This document shows positions 1 through 7,672 of a stretch of DNA of 64,000 nucleotides, piece by piece. The notes beneath the pieces were generated by a model. That model was not told the DNA's origin, made no database searches, and was given only the letters and a program-made list of their open reading frames with translations. A program made the translations under genes and the position numbers. Source of the stretch: a virus; IMG/VR virus record IMGVR_UViG_3300027754_000067, positions 22,543-86,542 of that record; one strand, 5' to 3'. The number at the start of each line of letters is the position of its first letter. Positions within the stretch are counted from its first letter, which is position 1.

Positions 1-41
1 ACTGTCTCGTGATCCTAATGTGCACCATGGGCACGGACAGT
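1..41 (+). other. terminal hairpin
   Basis: Bases 1-6 (ACTGTC) pair with 36-41 (GACAGT), and an inner GTGC/GCAC stem sits between them. It lies just upstream of the first promoter and may be the 3' end of an RNA or a terminator that begins outside the window. Confidence 0.35.
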
Positions 42-53
42 AAAAATAATCCT

Positions 54-82
54 TTGACTTCTCCGATCAAACAGGATAAGGT
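54..82 (+). promoter_or_regulatory. leaderless early promoter, type example
   Basis: TTGACT (54-59), a 17-nt spacer and TAAGGT (77-82) are followed by six bases and then ATG at 89. The usual start point, about 7 nt past the -10, coincides with the A of ATG and there is no Shine-Dalgarno. The same geometry (-35 beginning at ATG minus 35, -10 ending at ATG minus 7) precedes 29 genes in the first 22 kb. Gene entries below refer to it as the leaderless promoter. Confidence 0.85.
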
Positions 83-88
83 AAGACC

Positions 89-577
89 ATGAAGAAGATC
101 ACTGCAACGGAACTGAAGAGCATTGTGGATCAGCACAAGCTTTGGCTTGATGGCAACGGAGGAATCCGTGCAAACCTCGAAGGTGCAGACCTCCATCGTG
201 CAGACCTCCATCGTGCAGACCTCCATCGTGCAAACCTCGGGGGTGCAAACCTCACGAATGCAAACCTCGTTGGTGCAGACCTCACGGGTGCAAACCTCGT
301 TGGTGCAAACCTCTCGGATGCAAACCTCGTTGGTGCAGACCTCTGAGGTGCAGACCTCAGAGGTGCAGACCTCACTGGTGCAGATCTCCGTGGTGCAAAC
401 CTCACGGGTGCAAACCTCGAAGGTGCAGACCTCACTGGCACGATTCTTGATAAGAAGGCAGAGAAGCAGCCCGAAGTTGTTTCTGTCAATGCAGAAAGCA
501 CGATTCGCTCTGAGATTGAAGCGATTGCCAAGAAGCATGGCATGAAGATTGAGTCAATGACTTTTTCTCTGATTTAA
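89..577 (+). pseudogene. pentapeptide-repeat protein interrupted by a TGA codon
   Basis: The N-terminus [19 protein letters not shown] is shared with the other pentapeptide proteins of this phage. It is followed by A(D/N)LxG repeats encoded by nearly identical 15-nt units (GGTGCAAACCTCACG type). A TGA at 344-346 replaces the first codon of one repeat. The same frame then continues through more repeats and the family's conserved C-terminal tail ([15 protein letters not shown]..) to TAA at 575-577. An 85-aa truncated product or a 162-aa readthrough product is possible. TGA ends many other genes here, so general recoding is unlikely. Pentapeptide proteins form right-handed quadrilateral beta-helices, some of which mimic DNA; the function here is unknown. 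Leaderless promoter. Confidence 0.8.
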
Positions 578-616
578 TTTTTTGACTTCTCCGATCAAAC
601 AGGATAAGGTAAAAAC

Positions 617-784
617 ATGAAGACCGAAAACAAGATTCGCAACTGGAATGCTGTTGCTGCTCACCAGCGTAACTCTGCTGGCCCCATGAAGGATAAGCGT
701 CAAGCACGTCATCGAAGCAAGAATCAGTCCATCATGGAGCTTCTTGAGGAAGAAGACCTTGCTTTTAGCGATTACGATGATTAA
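617..784 (+). CDS. small basic/acidic protein, 55 aa
   Basis: The ORF runs from ATG at 617, directly behind a leaderless promoter (582-610), to TAA. The middle is basic (KDKRQARHRSKNQ) and the C-terminus strongly acidic (ELLEEEDLAFSDYDD), a charge pattern common in phage early host-takeover proteins. I recognise no family. It sits between the broken pentapeptide gene and a KTSC-domain gene, each with its own promoter. Confidence 0.75.
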   Translation: MKTENKIRNWNAVAAHQRNSAGPMKDKRQARHRSKNQSIMELLEEEDLAFSDYDD

Positions 785-850
785 ATCAAACGATTGACTT
801 CTGGCATCTGACCTGATACAATCAACCAATCAAAGGAAAGAGAAAACATC

Positions 851-1069
851 ATGGAATACATCATTCGCACCAACATTCAGAGTTCTGTTATTAACGCTGC
901 GGTTTACAATCCTCACCAGAGGGATCTGGTTGTGACGATGAATGGAGGGAGCAAGTACGTTTACCGTCAGGTTCCTGTTGATACGGCTATTTCTCTTGTT
1001 ACGGCCAAGAGTGCTGGATCATTCTTTAACAAGAACATTCGGAACAAGTTTCACTGCGACAAGGGCTGA
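851..1069 (+). CDS. KTSC-domain protein
   Basis: This 72-aa protein follows the KTSC-domain pattern: the first third carries S(V/I)I..A.Y.P....L.V....G..Y.Y..VP, followed by KSAGSFFNKNI near the C-terminus. KTSC domains occur as small stand-alone proteins in phages and bacteria, and their function is unsettled. The promoter is TTGACT (794-799) with TACAAT (817-822) preceded by TG, giving a leader of about 22 nt with AAAGGAAAG as ribosome-binding site, so this gene belongs to the leadered class. Confidence 0.8.
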   Translation: MEYIIRTNIQSSVINAAVYNPHQRDLVVTMNGGSKYVYRQVPVDTAISLVTAKSAGSFFNKNIRNKFHCDKG

Positions 1070-1087
1070 TTGATTGAGCGGTGGGTT

Positions 1088-1111
1088 GGCGCATACCGAT
1101 TTAAGCACGCC
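1088..1111 (+). other. GCGCAT hairpin, copy 1
   Basis: Stem GGCG/CGCC around a loop beginning CATACC. It is followed at 1119 by GCGGCAAACACATT and an A/T tract leading into the next promoter. It lies just after the KTSC gene stop. Confidence 0.6.
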
Positions 1112-1206
1112 AAAGGATTGCGGCAAACACATTAAAAAACAATAATAGCACTTGACTATCTCTGACATTCTGGTAAGATCAAGCAATCGAAAGGCTGAAA
1201 ACGATC

Positions 1207-1563
1207 GTGGGAACCAATGGAATTGTTTTGGTGCAGAAGGATTTCCATCATCGTAATGGCAAGGACTTTATTATTGCGGTTACTTCAAATGGGATGTGTG
1301 ATAATCTGCTTGAGCTTGCAAAGCAACTTATGAAAACCGCAAAGAAGCGCAATGTGCTGGAAGCATTCGGCAATGCCGTTCCAAATGTCGTCTTCCAAGT
1401 GATGCAAGAAGTTGCGACTGCTACGGATGGCTGGGCTTTTGTTGACATTCTTAATAATGCACAGTTTGTCTCGTATGCGGTAATTCTCCATCCAGCAACA
1501 GGAATGGTGCAGCGTTGGGAAGGGAATCTGGATGAGTTCCTCGGACAAGAAGAGCTTTCCTGA
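1207..1563 (+). CDS. hypothetical protein, 118 aa, GTG start
   Basis: The promoter is TTGACT (1152-1157) with TAAGAT (1174-1179), and the leader contains CGAAAGG. The frame opens at GTG 1207; the ATG at 1217 is out of frame, so GTG is the only reasonable start. The sequence looks globular (..GWAFVDILNNAQFVSYAVILHPATGMVQRWEGN..), with a helical stretch at residues 35-75. I do not recognise a family. Confidence 0.7.
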   Translation: MGTNGIVLVQKDFHHRNGKDFIIAVTSNGMCDNLLELAKQLMKTAKKRNVLEAFGNAVPNVVFQVMQEVATATDGWAFVDILNNAQFVSYAVILHPATGMVQRWEGNLDEFLGQEELS

Positions 1564-1604
1564 AATCCTTTGACTTCCAACCTCAGAAACAGTAAGGTAA
1601 TCAC

Positions 1605-1760
1605 ATGAGCAACGCCAACAAGAAGATCCATATGTTCCTCAAGGGTGGTCTTTACACGGTTTGTGGTCTTGACATTCTTACCACCAATGTAAAGCTTACT
1701 TGTGGCACGGAGCGTATCAGCTGCAAGAATTGCGCCAAGACTAAGGCGGCAAACATCTAA
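1605..1760 (+). CDS. small Cys-rich protein, 51 aa
   Basis: Starts behind a leaderless promoter (TAAGGT-AATCAC-ATG). The C-terminal third holds CGTERISCKNC, a probable single zinc-ribbon knuckle. The last codons and stop (GCGGCAAACATCTAA) are the same sequence that occurs as a non-coding box upstream of many other promoters in this region, so this gene may be the source of that box or may have been joined to it by recombination. Confidence 0.75.
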   Translation: MSNANKKIHMFLKGGLYTVCGLDILTTNVKLTCGTERISCKNCAKTKAANI

Positions 1761-1806
1761 AAATTAATCCTTTGACTAATCCAGCAAGATAGGATAAGGT
1801 AAGACC

Positions 1807-2136
1807 ATGAAGACGACGAGCAATGTTTGGACGACCCTTTTCATTGACAACGACAACTGCGCTCAGTACATCAATGTGTTTGTAACGGAACTGGATGCTG
1901 TAAGAAGCGTTGGTCTTGAAATGGCTGATTGGCTTGAAATGCATGAAAATTATCCTGATGAAGCACTCGACAGACTTGCAGAGAAGATCAATGAATGCGA
2001 TTATTACGCAGCATTGGAAATCTGGAATGATTGGCAGGGTGAACATGGCACGGGTATTGAAATCTCTATTGAAGAGCACCCTTTGTGTACTGATATTTCT
2101 TTGCCACCTCGTTGTAATCGCAAAGTAAAGGTTTGA
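1807..2136 (+). CDS. hypothetical acidic protein, 109 aa
   Basis: Leaderless promoter at 1772-1800. The protein is acidic and resembles its downstream neighbour: V(F)V....A.......ADW(L/F) in the first half and Y(Y/F)(A/P)A..(I/L)WN in the second, so the two are probably diverged tandem duplicates. No known domain. Confidence 0.75.
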   Translation: MKTTSNVWTTLFIDNDNCAQYINVFVTELDAVRSVGLEMADWLEMHENYPDEALDRLAEKINECDYYAALEIWNDWQGEHGTGIEISIEEHPLCTDISLPPRCNRKVKV

Positions 2137-2214
2137 CAAATCCAGCAAGATAGGATAAGGTAGAGACAGTTGAACTGTAACACAAACGGCTGAAACAGAG
2201 AAAGATCATAAACA

Positions 2215-2538
2215 ATGTTGTTTTTTGTTGCATACACTCACTGTTATGGTACTGACGTTTTTGTTTATCCTAATGAGGATATTGCCTACAAGGGTGCTTG
2301 CAAGATTATTGCTGATTGGTTTGATGATCTTGATTTTTTTGCTGATGATCGGATTGATGAACTTCGTGATTTGATTAATGCTGGTAGCTATTTTCCTGCG
2401 GTTGTGCTATGGAATGAGCTTAGCGGTGATTTTGATCTTCAAGAGAGCATCACTGTTACTTGCAGTGAGATGATTACAGAGGTTGAAATCCCTTTTATCA
2501 AGGATGAATCAACGGAGCAGGAAGAAGATTCTGAGTAA
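2215..2538 (+). CDS. hypothetical acidic protein, 107 aa, paralog of the upstream gene
   Basis: Shares the ADW(F/L)..LD and SYFPAVVLWNELSG regions with the 1807-2136 product. The promoter is TTGACA (2133-2138) with TAAGGT (2156-2161), the leaderless-type -10, but the base triplet where ATG would lie is AGT, and translation instead begins about 50 nt later behind GAGAAAGATC. That looks like a leaderless promoter converted to a leadered one. The acidic tail is ESTEQEEDSE. Confidence 0.75.
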   Translation: MLFFVAYTHCYGTDVFVYPNEDIAYKGACKIIADWFDDLDFFADDRIDELRDLINAGSYFPAVVLWNELSGDFDLQESITVTCSEMITEVEIPFIKDESTEQEEDSE

Positions 2539-2629
2539 AAGAATGGTTTGACTCTGGAATGGTGATCTGATATAACAGAGACAGTTGAACGGTAACTCAA
2601 ACGGCTGAAACGGAAAAGGATCAAAGACG

Positions 2630-2857
2630 ATGAACACCTCTCTTAAGCTTGGTACTCATGCGGTTATGGTTTCGGACATCATTTCTCCGATTCTGGATGC
2701 GGAGGGTTATCCGCAGTACAGTCTTCGTCAGGGTGACAAGGTGGTTGTTACTTCTCTGGAGCCTTTGATGGTGCGTGGCAAGGAGAATCATCTTTCTGCG
2801 ATTGTGGAGCCTGATTTCTTTAAGACCACCAAGGGTCGTCCTGTAAAGATCGGCTGA
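2630..2857 (+). CDS. hypothetical protein, 75 aa, FKTTKGRP family
   Basis: Leadered promoter (TTGACT.. with TGATATAAC) and ribosome-binding site GGAAAAGGATC. Shares LG(T/V)HA(V/I)(M/L)VSD, (V/T)SLEPL and F(K)TTKGRP(V/K)KI with the 4318-4662 product, so the two form a small paralogous family. The arrangement of short beta-strand blocks suggests a beta-barrel; function unknown. Confidence 0.75.
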   Translation: MNTSLKLGTHAVMVSDIISPILDAEGYPQYSLRQGDKVVVTSLEPLMVRGKENHLSAIVEPDFFKTTKGRPVKIG

Positions 2858-2875
2858 TTCGGGTTCTGGTGGGAT

Positions 2876-2899
2876 GGCGCATACCAATCGAATAACGCC
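2876..2899 (+). other. GCGCAT hairpin, copy 2
   Basis: Stem GGCG/CGCC, loop CATACCAATCGAATAA, followed by GCGGCAAACACATT at 2909. Located immediately after a stop codon. Confidence 0.6.
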
Positions 2900-2974
2900 A
2901 AAGATTCTGCGGCAAACACATTAAAAACAATATTATTGGTTGACTTATCCAGCCAGAAAAGGTATAACTTTCTC

Positions 2975-3250
2975 ATGGAACCAACTAAAAGCGACATTTC
3001 CAGGATGGAACAATCAGCTAATATCATGGCTGATATGATTGACATGGCTTTTAATAAAGCCAAGACCATGTCTTTGACTTCTCGGACAAAGGAGGTCATG
3101 CAAGGATTGATGGATGAATCATTTAAGGAAATCAACTCACCTTTCTTTGAATCCCGTCAAGAACTTAGTGAATGGTTTCAAAAGCATATGAATCATATTG
3201 AGATTCAAACCCGTGCACGCTTTGAAAAACTGCGTGCAAAAAATCTCTGA
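2975..3250 (+). CDS. hypothetical helical protein, 91 aa
   Basis: The frame is open from 2936, but the ATG at 2975 follows TTGACT (2940-2945), a 17-nt spacer, TATAAC (2963-2968) and six bases, so it is a leaderless start. The product is mostly alpha-helical (MEQSANIMADMIDMAFNKAK..) with a basic C-terminus. No family recognised. Confidence 0.75.
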   Translation: MEPTKSDISRMEQSANIMADMIDMAFNKAKTMSLTSRTKEVMQGLMDESFKEINSPFFESRQELSEWFQKHMNHIEIQTRARFEKLRAKNL

Positions 3251-3300
3251 ATGTAAAAAAATACATTGACATAATCATCTAAATCAGGTATAAACAAAAC

Positions 3301-3729
3301 ATGAGTGACAGAGAAGGTTTTAACGAGTGTTTTGATTGGTTTGACGAGATGCAATCTATTTCAGATGATGTCAATAAACTTATTACCGGCAATCCTTCTC
3401 TTCTGGATGTTTATGTAGAACTTCCAAAGAATAGGTTTGACAAGGTTAGAGGGCAAGTATATAAGATCGTTGAAAGCGATATCCACAAGTATGCTTCTCT
3501 GTTTATTGCAGAGAGTAAGACAAATGAATTGGTTATTGACATTAGTCCAACAAAGCATCCAATGTGTGCTCGATGCAAGGCACCAAGGGAAGATGCAAAG
3601 CTTAGGCCGTGGCTCAAGGGAACAGATGATGACCTCATTTGTTTCCGGTGTGATGAAGCACTAATGGCATGGGTCGCAAAGGGAAACAAGATCGAAAATC
3701 TCCCAATTAAAATCCAAAAGAATGTTTGA
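3301..3729 (+). CDS. zinc-ribbon protein, 142 aa
   Basis: Leaderless promoter (TTGACA, TATAAA, CAAAAC, ATG). The C-terminal third carries CARCKAP (near residue 95) and CFRCDEA (near 120), a two-knuckle zinc ribbon likely to bind nucleic acid or protein. The N-terminal 85 residues are helical and acidic and match nothing I know. Confidence 0.75.
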   Translation: MSDREGFNECFDWFDEMQSISDDVNKLITGNPSLLDVYVELPKNRFDKVRGQVYKIVESDIHKYASLFIAESKTNELVIDISPTKHPMCARCKAPREDAKLRPWLKGTDDDLICFRCDEALMAWVAKGNKIENLPIKIQKNV

Positions 3730-3760
3730 CAACAAACCCTAACTCGGATATAAATAAAGC

Positions 3761-3955
3761 ATGAAGACCTCACCTGATGCAGTTGTTAAGAACTTTGCTC
3801 CTGATTCTGACCTTTTGTTGATTACAATTGGGGATTGGAAGATTAATATTGGTAGGGATGAAGATGGTAGAACCCAGGTGGTGATAATTGATACCATTGA
3901 AGGTTCTGAAACTTCTTATATCCTTGGCGAAGAGGGTGAGTCACAAAAGGTTTGA
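3761..3955 (+). CDS. hypothetical protein, 64 aa
   Basis: Leaderless promoter (TTGACA, TATAAA, TAAAGC, ATG). Predicted small beta-rich fold (LLLITIGDWKINIG..TQVVIIDTI). No family recognised. Its 3' end overlaps the -35 of the following promoter. Confidence 0.7.
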   Translation: MKTSPDAVVKNFAPDSDLLLITIGDWKINIGRDEDGRTQVVIIDTIEGSETSYILGEEGESQKV

Positions 3956-4007
3956 CATTTGAATCAAATCACGCTAGATTAGGTTCATAAGAAAGGCAAC
4001 CAACACA

Positions 4008-4214
4008 ATGGCTCTTCACAGTTCACACAAGAAGATTCTTGATAGTTTCTATTCTGGCAGCAAGCAGGTTGTTTCTGATTATGACGAGATCCCTTCTTCT
4101 GTTCGCAATTCTTTGGAAAAGGTGAAGTTCACTGAAACCCTTTGGTGTGATTCGGTGCGTTACCTTAACGATCTTCAAACCAAGGATCTTATTGCTCGCC
4201 GGGGTAGCTGGTAA
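4008..4214 (+). CDS. hypothetical protein, 68 aa
   Basis: Leadered promoter (TTGACA with TAGATT) and AAGAAAGG ribosome-binding site. Helical, near-neutral protein with an early HKKILDSFYSGSKQ segment. No family recognised. Confidence 0.7.
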   Translation: MALHSSHKKILDSFYSGSKQVVSDYDEIPSSVRNSLEKVKFTETLWCDSVRYLNDLQTKDLIARRGSW

Positions 4215-4317
4215 AAGAAAAAAGGTTTGACAACTGGATCGGGTTCTGATAGATTAGGAATGTAAGTAAGGGATACGAAACCAAAAACGTCTGAGTGTTT
4301 GAAAGGTAATAAACAAA

Positions 4318-4662
4318 ATGGCTACTACGATTAAGTCTCTTTCTCTTGGTGTTCACGCTATTCTGGTGTCTGATGTTGCTGTTGATGGTGGCAGTCTTCT
4401 TGCGGGGACCAAGGTTTTTGTTTCTTCACTGGAGCCTCTTGCGATTTCGACTGCGGAGGTTTCTGGCATTCTGGTTCCTCGTGAGTCGTTTAAGACCACC
4501 AAGGGTCGCCCGAAGAAGATTGTTGGTGCGGTTGCTGCCCCGGCATCTGTTGCCGCCTCTGGTGAGGCTTCTGGTGAGTCTGCGATGGATCTTTCTGTTG
4601 ATGGTGTGATGGGTTTCACTCCAACGGTTGACGAGATTCTTTCTGAGTGTTCGATGGGCTGA
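4318..4662 (+). CDS. hypothetical protein, 114 aa, FKTTKGRP family with Ala/Ser extension
   Basis: Residues 1-70 match the 2630-2857 product, including FKTTKGRPKKI. A low-complexity AAPASVAASGEASGES linker and an acidic C-terminal peptide follow. Promoter TTGACA with TGATAGATT; the leader is about 60 nt with GAAAGG. GC content is higher than in its neighbours. Confidence 0.75.
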   Translation: MATTIKSLSLGVHAILVSDVAVDGGSLLAGTKVFVSSLEPLAISTAEVSGILVPRESFKTTKGRPKKIVGAVAAPASVAASGEASGESAMDLSVDGVMGFTPTVDEILSECSMG

Positions 4663-4683
4663 ATGGCGGGTCAAACCAGAGGG

Positions 4684-4714
4684 GAGCGCATTCTGGGTCA
4701 AAGATTTAACGCTC
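4684..4714 (+). other. GCGCAT hairpin, copy 3
   Basis: Stem GAGCG/CGCTC with a longer loop (CATTCTGG..). It lies 12 nt upstream of a tRNA gene, and copy 11 also precedes a tRNA gene. Confidence 0.55.
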
Positions 4715-4726
4715 AATTTTAAGATT

Positions 4727-4800
4727 GCCCATGTACGCCAACTGGTCGAGCGGAGATTTTCAAAAATTCTTGCATGTAGATTCGAATTCTATCATGGGCA
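4727..4800 (+). tRNA. tRNA with anticodon CAA, probably Leu
   Basis: Acceptor GCCCATG (4727-4733) pairs with CATGGGC (4793-4799), discriminator A at 4800. The T-arm is GTAGA-TTCGAAT-TCTAT (4776-4792). The anticodon arm is 4754-4770 with one T-T mismatch, and loop TTCAAAA gives CAA at 4761-4763. D-arm 4736-4752. CCA is not encoded. CAA reads UUG (Leu), but the variable loop is only 5 nt, whereas bacterial tRNA-Leu has a long variable arm, so the charging identity needs checking. Confidence 0.85.
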
Positions 4801-4874
4801 CAACAGAATAATTGCGGCAAACATCTAAAAATTAATCATTTGACTTCTCAATCAACAAAGGGTAAGGTAAGAGC

Positions 4875-5540
4875 ATGAAGAAGATCACTGGAACGGAACT
4901 GAAGAAGATTCTGGCTAAACACAAGCTATGGCTTGATGGAAAGGGAGGAGCCCGTGCAGACCTCTCGGGTGCAAACCTCACGGGTGCAAACCTCACGGGT
5001 GCAAACCTCAATGGTGCAAATCTCACAGTTGCAGACCTCACGGGTGCAAACCTCACGGGTGCAATCCTCACGGGTGCAATCCTCACGGGTGCAAACCTCA
5101 ATGGTGCATACCTCGAACGTGCAGACCTCACGGATGCAATCCTCACGGGTGCAAACCTCGAATGTGCAAACCTCGAATGTGCAAACCTCGAATGTGCAGA
5201 CCTCACGGGTGCAGACCTCTCGGGTGCAAACCTCACGGGTGCAGACCTCTCGGGTGCAAGCCTCTCGGGTGCAAACCTCACGGGTGCAGACCTCACGGAT
5301 GCAATCCTCACGGGTGCAAACCTCGAATGTGCAAACCTCACGGGTGCAGATCTCAAGGATGCAAATCTCACAGTTGCAGACCTCACTGGCACGATTCTTG
5401 ATAAGGACAAGAAAGAGAATAAGACAGAGAAGCAGCCGGAAGTTGGTTCAGTCAAGTCTGAAAACCTTCGATCAGAGTTTGAAGCTCTTGCCAAGAAGCA
5501 TGGTTTGCAGATTACTTGTCTGGAATTCAAGATGATTTAA
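4875..5540 (+). CDS. pentapeptide-repeat protein, 221 aa
   Basis: Conserved N-terminal cap (KKITGTELKKILAKHKLW), about 28 A(N/D)LxG repeats over residues 30-170, and the family's C-terminal tail (EKQPEVGSVKSENLR..). The repeats are almost identical at the DNA level in 15-nt units, which points to recent array expansion. Such proteins fold as quadrilateral beta-helices, and some bind gyrase as DNA mimics; nothing here proves that role. Leaderless promoter at 4840-4868. Intact relative of the broken gene at 89-577. Confidence 0.9.
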   Translation: MKKITGTELKKILAKHKLWLDGKGGARADLSGANLTGANLTGANLNGANLTVADLTGANLTGAILTGAILTGANLNGAYLERADLTDAILTGANLECANLECANLECADLTGADLSGANLTGADLSGASLSGANLTGADLTDAILTGANLECANLTGADLKDANLTVADLTGTILDKDKKENKTEKQPEVGSVKSENLRSEFEALAKKHGLQITCLEFKMI

Positions 5541-5579
5541 TCTTTTGACTTAATCAACACAATCAGATAAGGTAAGAAC

Positions 5580-5786
5580 ATGAAGAAGATCGTAAAGCAT
5601 ACTGAAGAGAACTGCGAGCATCTTGCGAGTCTTTTGGTGGACTCTTGGGAGATTGAAGACATTGTTTCTTATGCGATTGAGAAGCTTAAGGAGCATTATC
5701 TAGCTGATAAGGAAGCTTTTGATTATGATTCCGTTGTAATGATGGAGGAAGATGAGTCTGATATTGATTCAAGTCAAGTCAATTAA
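5580..5786 (+). CDS. hypothetical acidic protein, 68 aa
   Basis: Leaderless promoter at 5545-5573. Helical N-terminal half, very acidic C-terminus (MMEEDESDIDSS). No family recognised. Confidence 0.75.
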   Translation: MKKIVKHTEENCEHLASLLVDSWEIEDIVSYAIEKLKEHYLADKEAFDYDSVVMMEEDESDIDSSQVN

Positions 5787-5863
5787 ATTGAGAAAGTTTT
5801 GCGGCAAACACATTAAAAATAATACTGTTTGACTTCTGATTCAAGAAAGAATAAGGTAAGACC

Positions 5864-6070
5864 ATGAACAACATCTGGGATTCAGTCGTGATCGGGAAGT
5901 CTTATATGTTTGACATGGAATATCTTAACAATAACTCTCGTCGAACTGAAATGATTGAAGGAACAGTCAAGGATAAATTGATCCAATCTGATGGAAGACA
6001 CTACATCGTCCTAAACAATAACAGTGCCGTCCATCTGGAACAAGTCTCCCGTTTGATTGGCCCCTTCTGA
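5864..6070 (+). CDS. hypothetical protein, 68 aa
   Basis: Leaderless promoter at 5829-5857, itself preceded by a GCGGCAAACACATT box. The sequence suggests a small beta-barrel (GKSYMFDMEY..GTVKDK..HYIVLNNNSAVHL). No family recognised. Confidence 0.75.
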   Translation: MNNIWDSVVIGKSYMFDMEYLNNNSRRTEMIEGTVKDKLIQSDGRHYIVLNNNSAVHLEQVSRLIGPF

Positions 6071-6124
6071 GTTAATCAAAAACAAACACTGGACTTCATC
6101 CAGAAGAAAGTATATAGTCTTTCC

Positions 6125-6550
6125 ATGGCTCACTTCAACAAGTACCTGGATATGGCCATTTCCTTCGCTCGTGAACACCAACACGATGATTCTCTTGCTG
6201 CTTTCGTTACTTCAATCATTGTGTCTGGTGGTTCCGTATTGTCGGTAGGATTCAATTCTCGCACCAATACAAGTCTCCAGCGAAAGTATATGAGAAACCC
6301 TCATTGCAATAGCATTCATGCTGAAGTTGATGCAATCTTAAATGTACGAAAGAAGATTGACTTAACCAATTCCAAGATTTATACTATTCGACGCTTGCGG
6401 TCTGATACTGTGGAAAACCCTAATATTGGTTGCGCCAAGAACTGCCCTATGTGTGCTGCCATTATTTACGATTATGGTATCAAGCGTTCATATTATACCA
6501 TTGACAACCATAACTTTGGTGTCATGAAGGTTGTTGATCCGAGAGCCTGA
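6125..6550 (+). CDS. cytidine/deoxycytidylate deaminase-fold protein
   Basis: Contains the zinc-deaminase signature: HAEVDAI near residue 65 (His ligand, catalytic Glu) and CPMC near residue 105 (two Cys ligands). The 141-aa length is close to phage dCMP deaminases, and the likely reaction is hydrolytic deamination of a cytosine nucleotide, supplying dUMP for dTMP synthesis. The middle (RRLRSDTVENPNIGCAKNC) differs from classical dCMP deaminases, so an editing-type or other substrate is possible. Leaderless start behind TGGACT-N17-TATAGT-N6. Confidence 0.85.
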   Translation: MAHFNKYLDMAISFAREHQHDDSLAAFVTSIIVSGGSVLSVGFNSRTNTSLQRKYMRNPHCNSIHAEVDAILNVRKKIDLTNSKIYTIRRLRSDTVENPNIGCAKNCPMCAAIIYDYGIKRSYYTIDNHNFGVMKVVDPRA

Positions 6551-6594
6551 TTTAATCCTTTGACTTCTGAACCAACAAAGGATAAGGTAAGAGC

Positions 6595-6951
6595 ATGAAG
6601 AAGATCACTGAAACGGAAATGAAGAGCATTCTTGCAAACCACAAACTTTGGGTTGAAGGAAATGGAGGAAAGTGCTCTGGCGATGCGTTTGAAGGTGCAG
6701 ATTTGCGTGGTGCCGATTTTCGTGATGCAAATCTGAAATTTGCTACGTTTTTGGGAGCAGATCTACGAGATGCAGATTTCAGGAATGCAGATCTCGTTGA
6801 TACATGGTTTGTAGATGCAGATTTGAGGAATGCAAATTTCCGAAACTCTAACCTTACCATTGCAAGACTAATGGGTGCAAACATTCAAGGTGCAAACTTT
6901 GGCGATGCAATTCTTAGTGGCACGGTTTTTGAAAAGCCACCAAGTATCTGA
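6595..6951 (+). CDS. pentapeptide-repeat protein, 118 aa, diverged
   Basis: Same N-terminal cap (KKITETEMKSILANHKLW) and leaderless promoter (6560-6588) as its paralogs, but the repeats have diverged at DNA level and no longer form identical 15-mers. The usual EKQPE tail is reduced to a short FEKPPSI. This is an older array than those at 4875 and 9610. Confidence 0.85.
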   Translation: MKKITETEMKSILANHKLWVEGNGGKCSGDAFEGADLRGADFRDANLKFATFLGADLRDADFRNADLVDTWFVDADLRNANFRNSNLTIARLMGANIQGANFGDAILSGTVFEKPPSI

Positions 6952-7057
6952 AATTCACACAAATTTCCAACCTATCTGATTTAATCCTTTGACTTTTCTA
7001 GCCTGACCTGATATAACAGGGATAGTTCAACGGCAACAAACAAAAGGGATAAAGAAC

Positions 7058-7270
7058 ATGGCGATTGCATATGTGAACTTCATTCAATGGGACACCACTA
7101 CCGACGAAGATCCTGCTGGTCTTGAGAAGCACGATCTTCCTACTTGTTTTGAGTTTGAGCTTGACTTGAATGATTTTATTAGCGAGGATGCTATTTCTGA
7201 TTGGATTACGGGTGAGTTGAGTGATGAGACCGGTTGGTGTGTTTCTGGATTCAACTATGTGATCAAGTGA
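7058..7270 (+). CDS. hypothetical acidic protein, 70 aa
   Basis: Leadered promoter (TTGACT with TGATATAAC), ribosome-binding site AAAAGGGATAAAG. Acidic protein with Trp/Phe-rich C-terminus. It is followed 14 nt later by another gene without its own promoter, one of the few two-gene operons in this region. Confidence 0.75.
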   Translation: MAIAYVNFIQWDTTTDEDPAGLEKHDLPTCFEFELDLNDFISEDAISDWITGELSDETGWCVSGFNYVIK

Positions 7271-7284
7271 AGGAGAAAAAGAAA

Positions 7285-7470
7285 ATGAAGCCTCTTGTAA
7301 AGCTTTCTGGTGTTGACGGCAATGTTTTTTCGATTATTGGGACGATGACACGTTCCATGAAGGCGCAAGGTCTTTTTAAGGAGGCTCAGGAGTTTTCGAG
7401 GAAGGCAATGGATTGTCATAGTTACGATGCTGTTTTGCAGCTTTGCTTTGAGTATGCCGATATTAGGTGA
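7285..7470 (+). CDS. hypothetical protein, 61 aa
   Basis: The frame opens at 7234, but AAGGAG at 7270-7275 selects ATG 7285. Co-transcribed with the 7058 gene. Residues 15-55 (MTRSMKAQGLFKEAQEFSRKA..CHSYDAVLQLCFEYADI) resemble short proteins found in many phages; function unknown. Confidence 0.75.
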   Translation: MKPLVKLSGVDGNVFSIIGTMTRSMKAQGLFKEAQEFSRKAMDCHSYDAVLQLCFEYADIR

Positions 7471-7637
7471 TTAGCCTCACCAGAAGACATAGGATGCCCG
7501 TTAAAGGCTTCTGGTGTCAGAGATGACAGCTTATAGCTTGCCCGATTCTGATGCCTTTAATGAGGCGTTTAATGAGTCGGGCAAGTTATATGCCATTGCG
7601 AGATAGAATTCTGCGGCAAACACCTAAAAATTAATCC
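7471..7637 (+). ncRNA. structured intergenic segment
   Basis: No ORF. Two strong hairpins: ACCAGAAG (7479-7486)/CTTCTGGT (7508-7515), and CTTGCCCGA (7537-7545)/TCGGGCAAG (7577-7585) with an inner GCC/GGC. It ends in the GCGGCAAACACC box (7613-7624) just before the next promoter. It could be a stable 3' end or a small RNA. Confidence 0.4.
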
Positions 7638-7672
7638 TTGACTTCTCAATCAACAAAAGGTAAGGTATTCTC

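Noticed and set aside
344-346. Genome-wide recoding of TGA
   Set aside because: Many well-supported genes end in TGA with short spacing or ATGA overlaps to the next gene, so TGA is a normal stop.
160-450. Regular repeats resembling a CRISPR array
   Set aside because: The period is 15 bp without spacers, and it encodes pentapeptides in frame with a promoter and conserved N-terminal cap.
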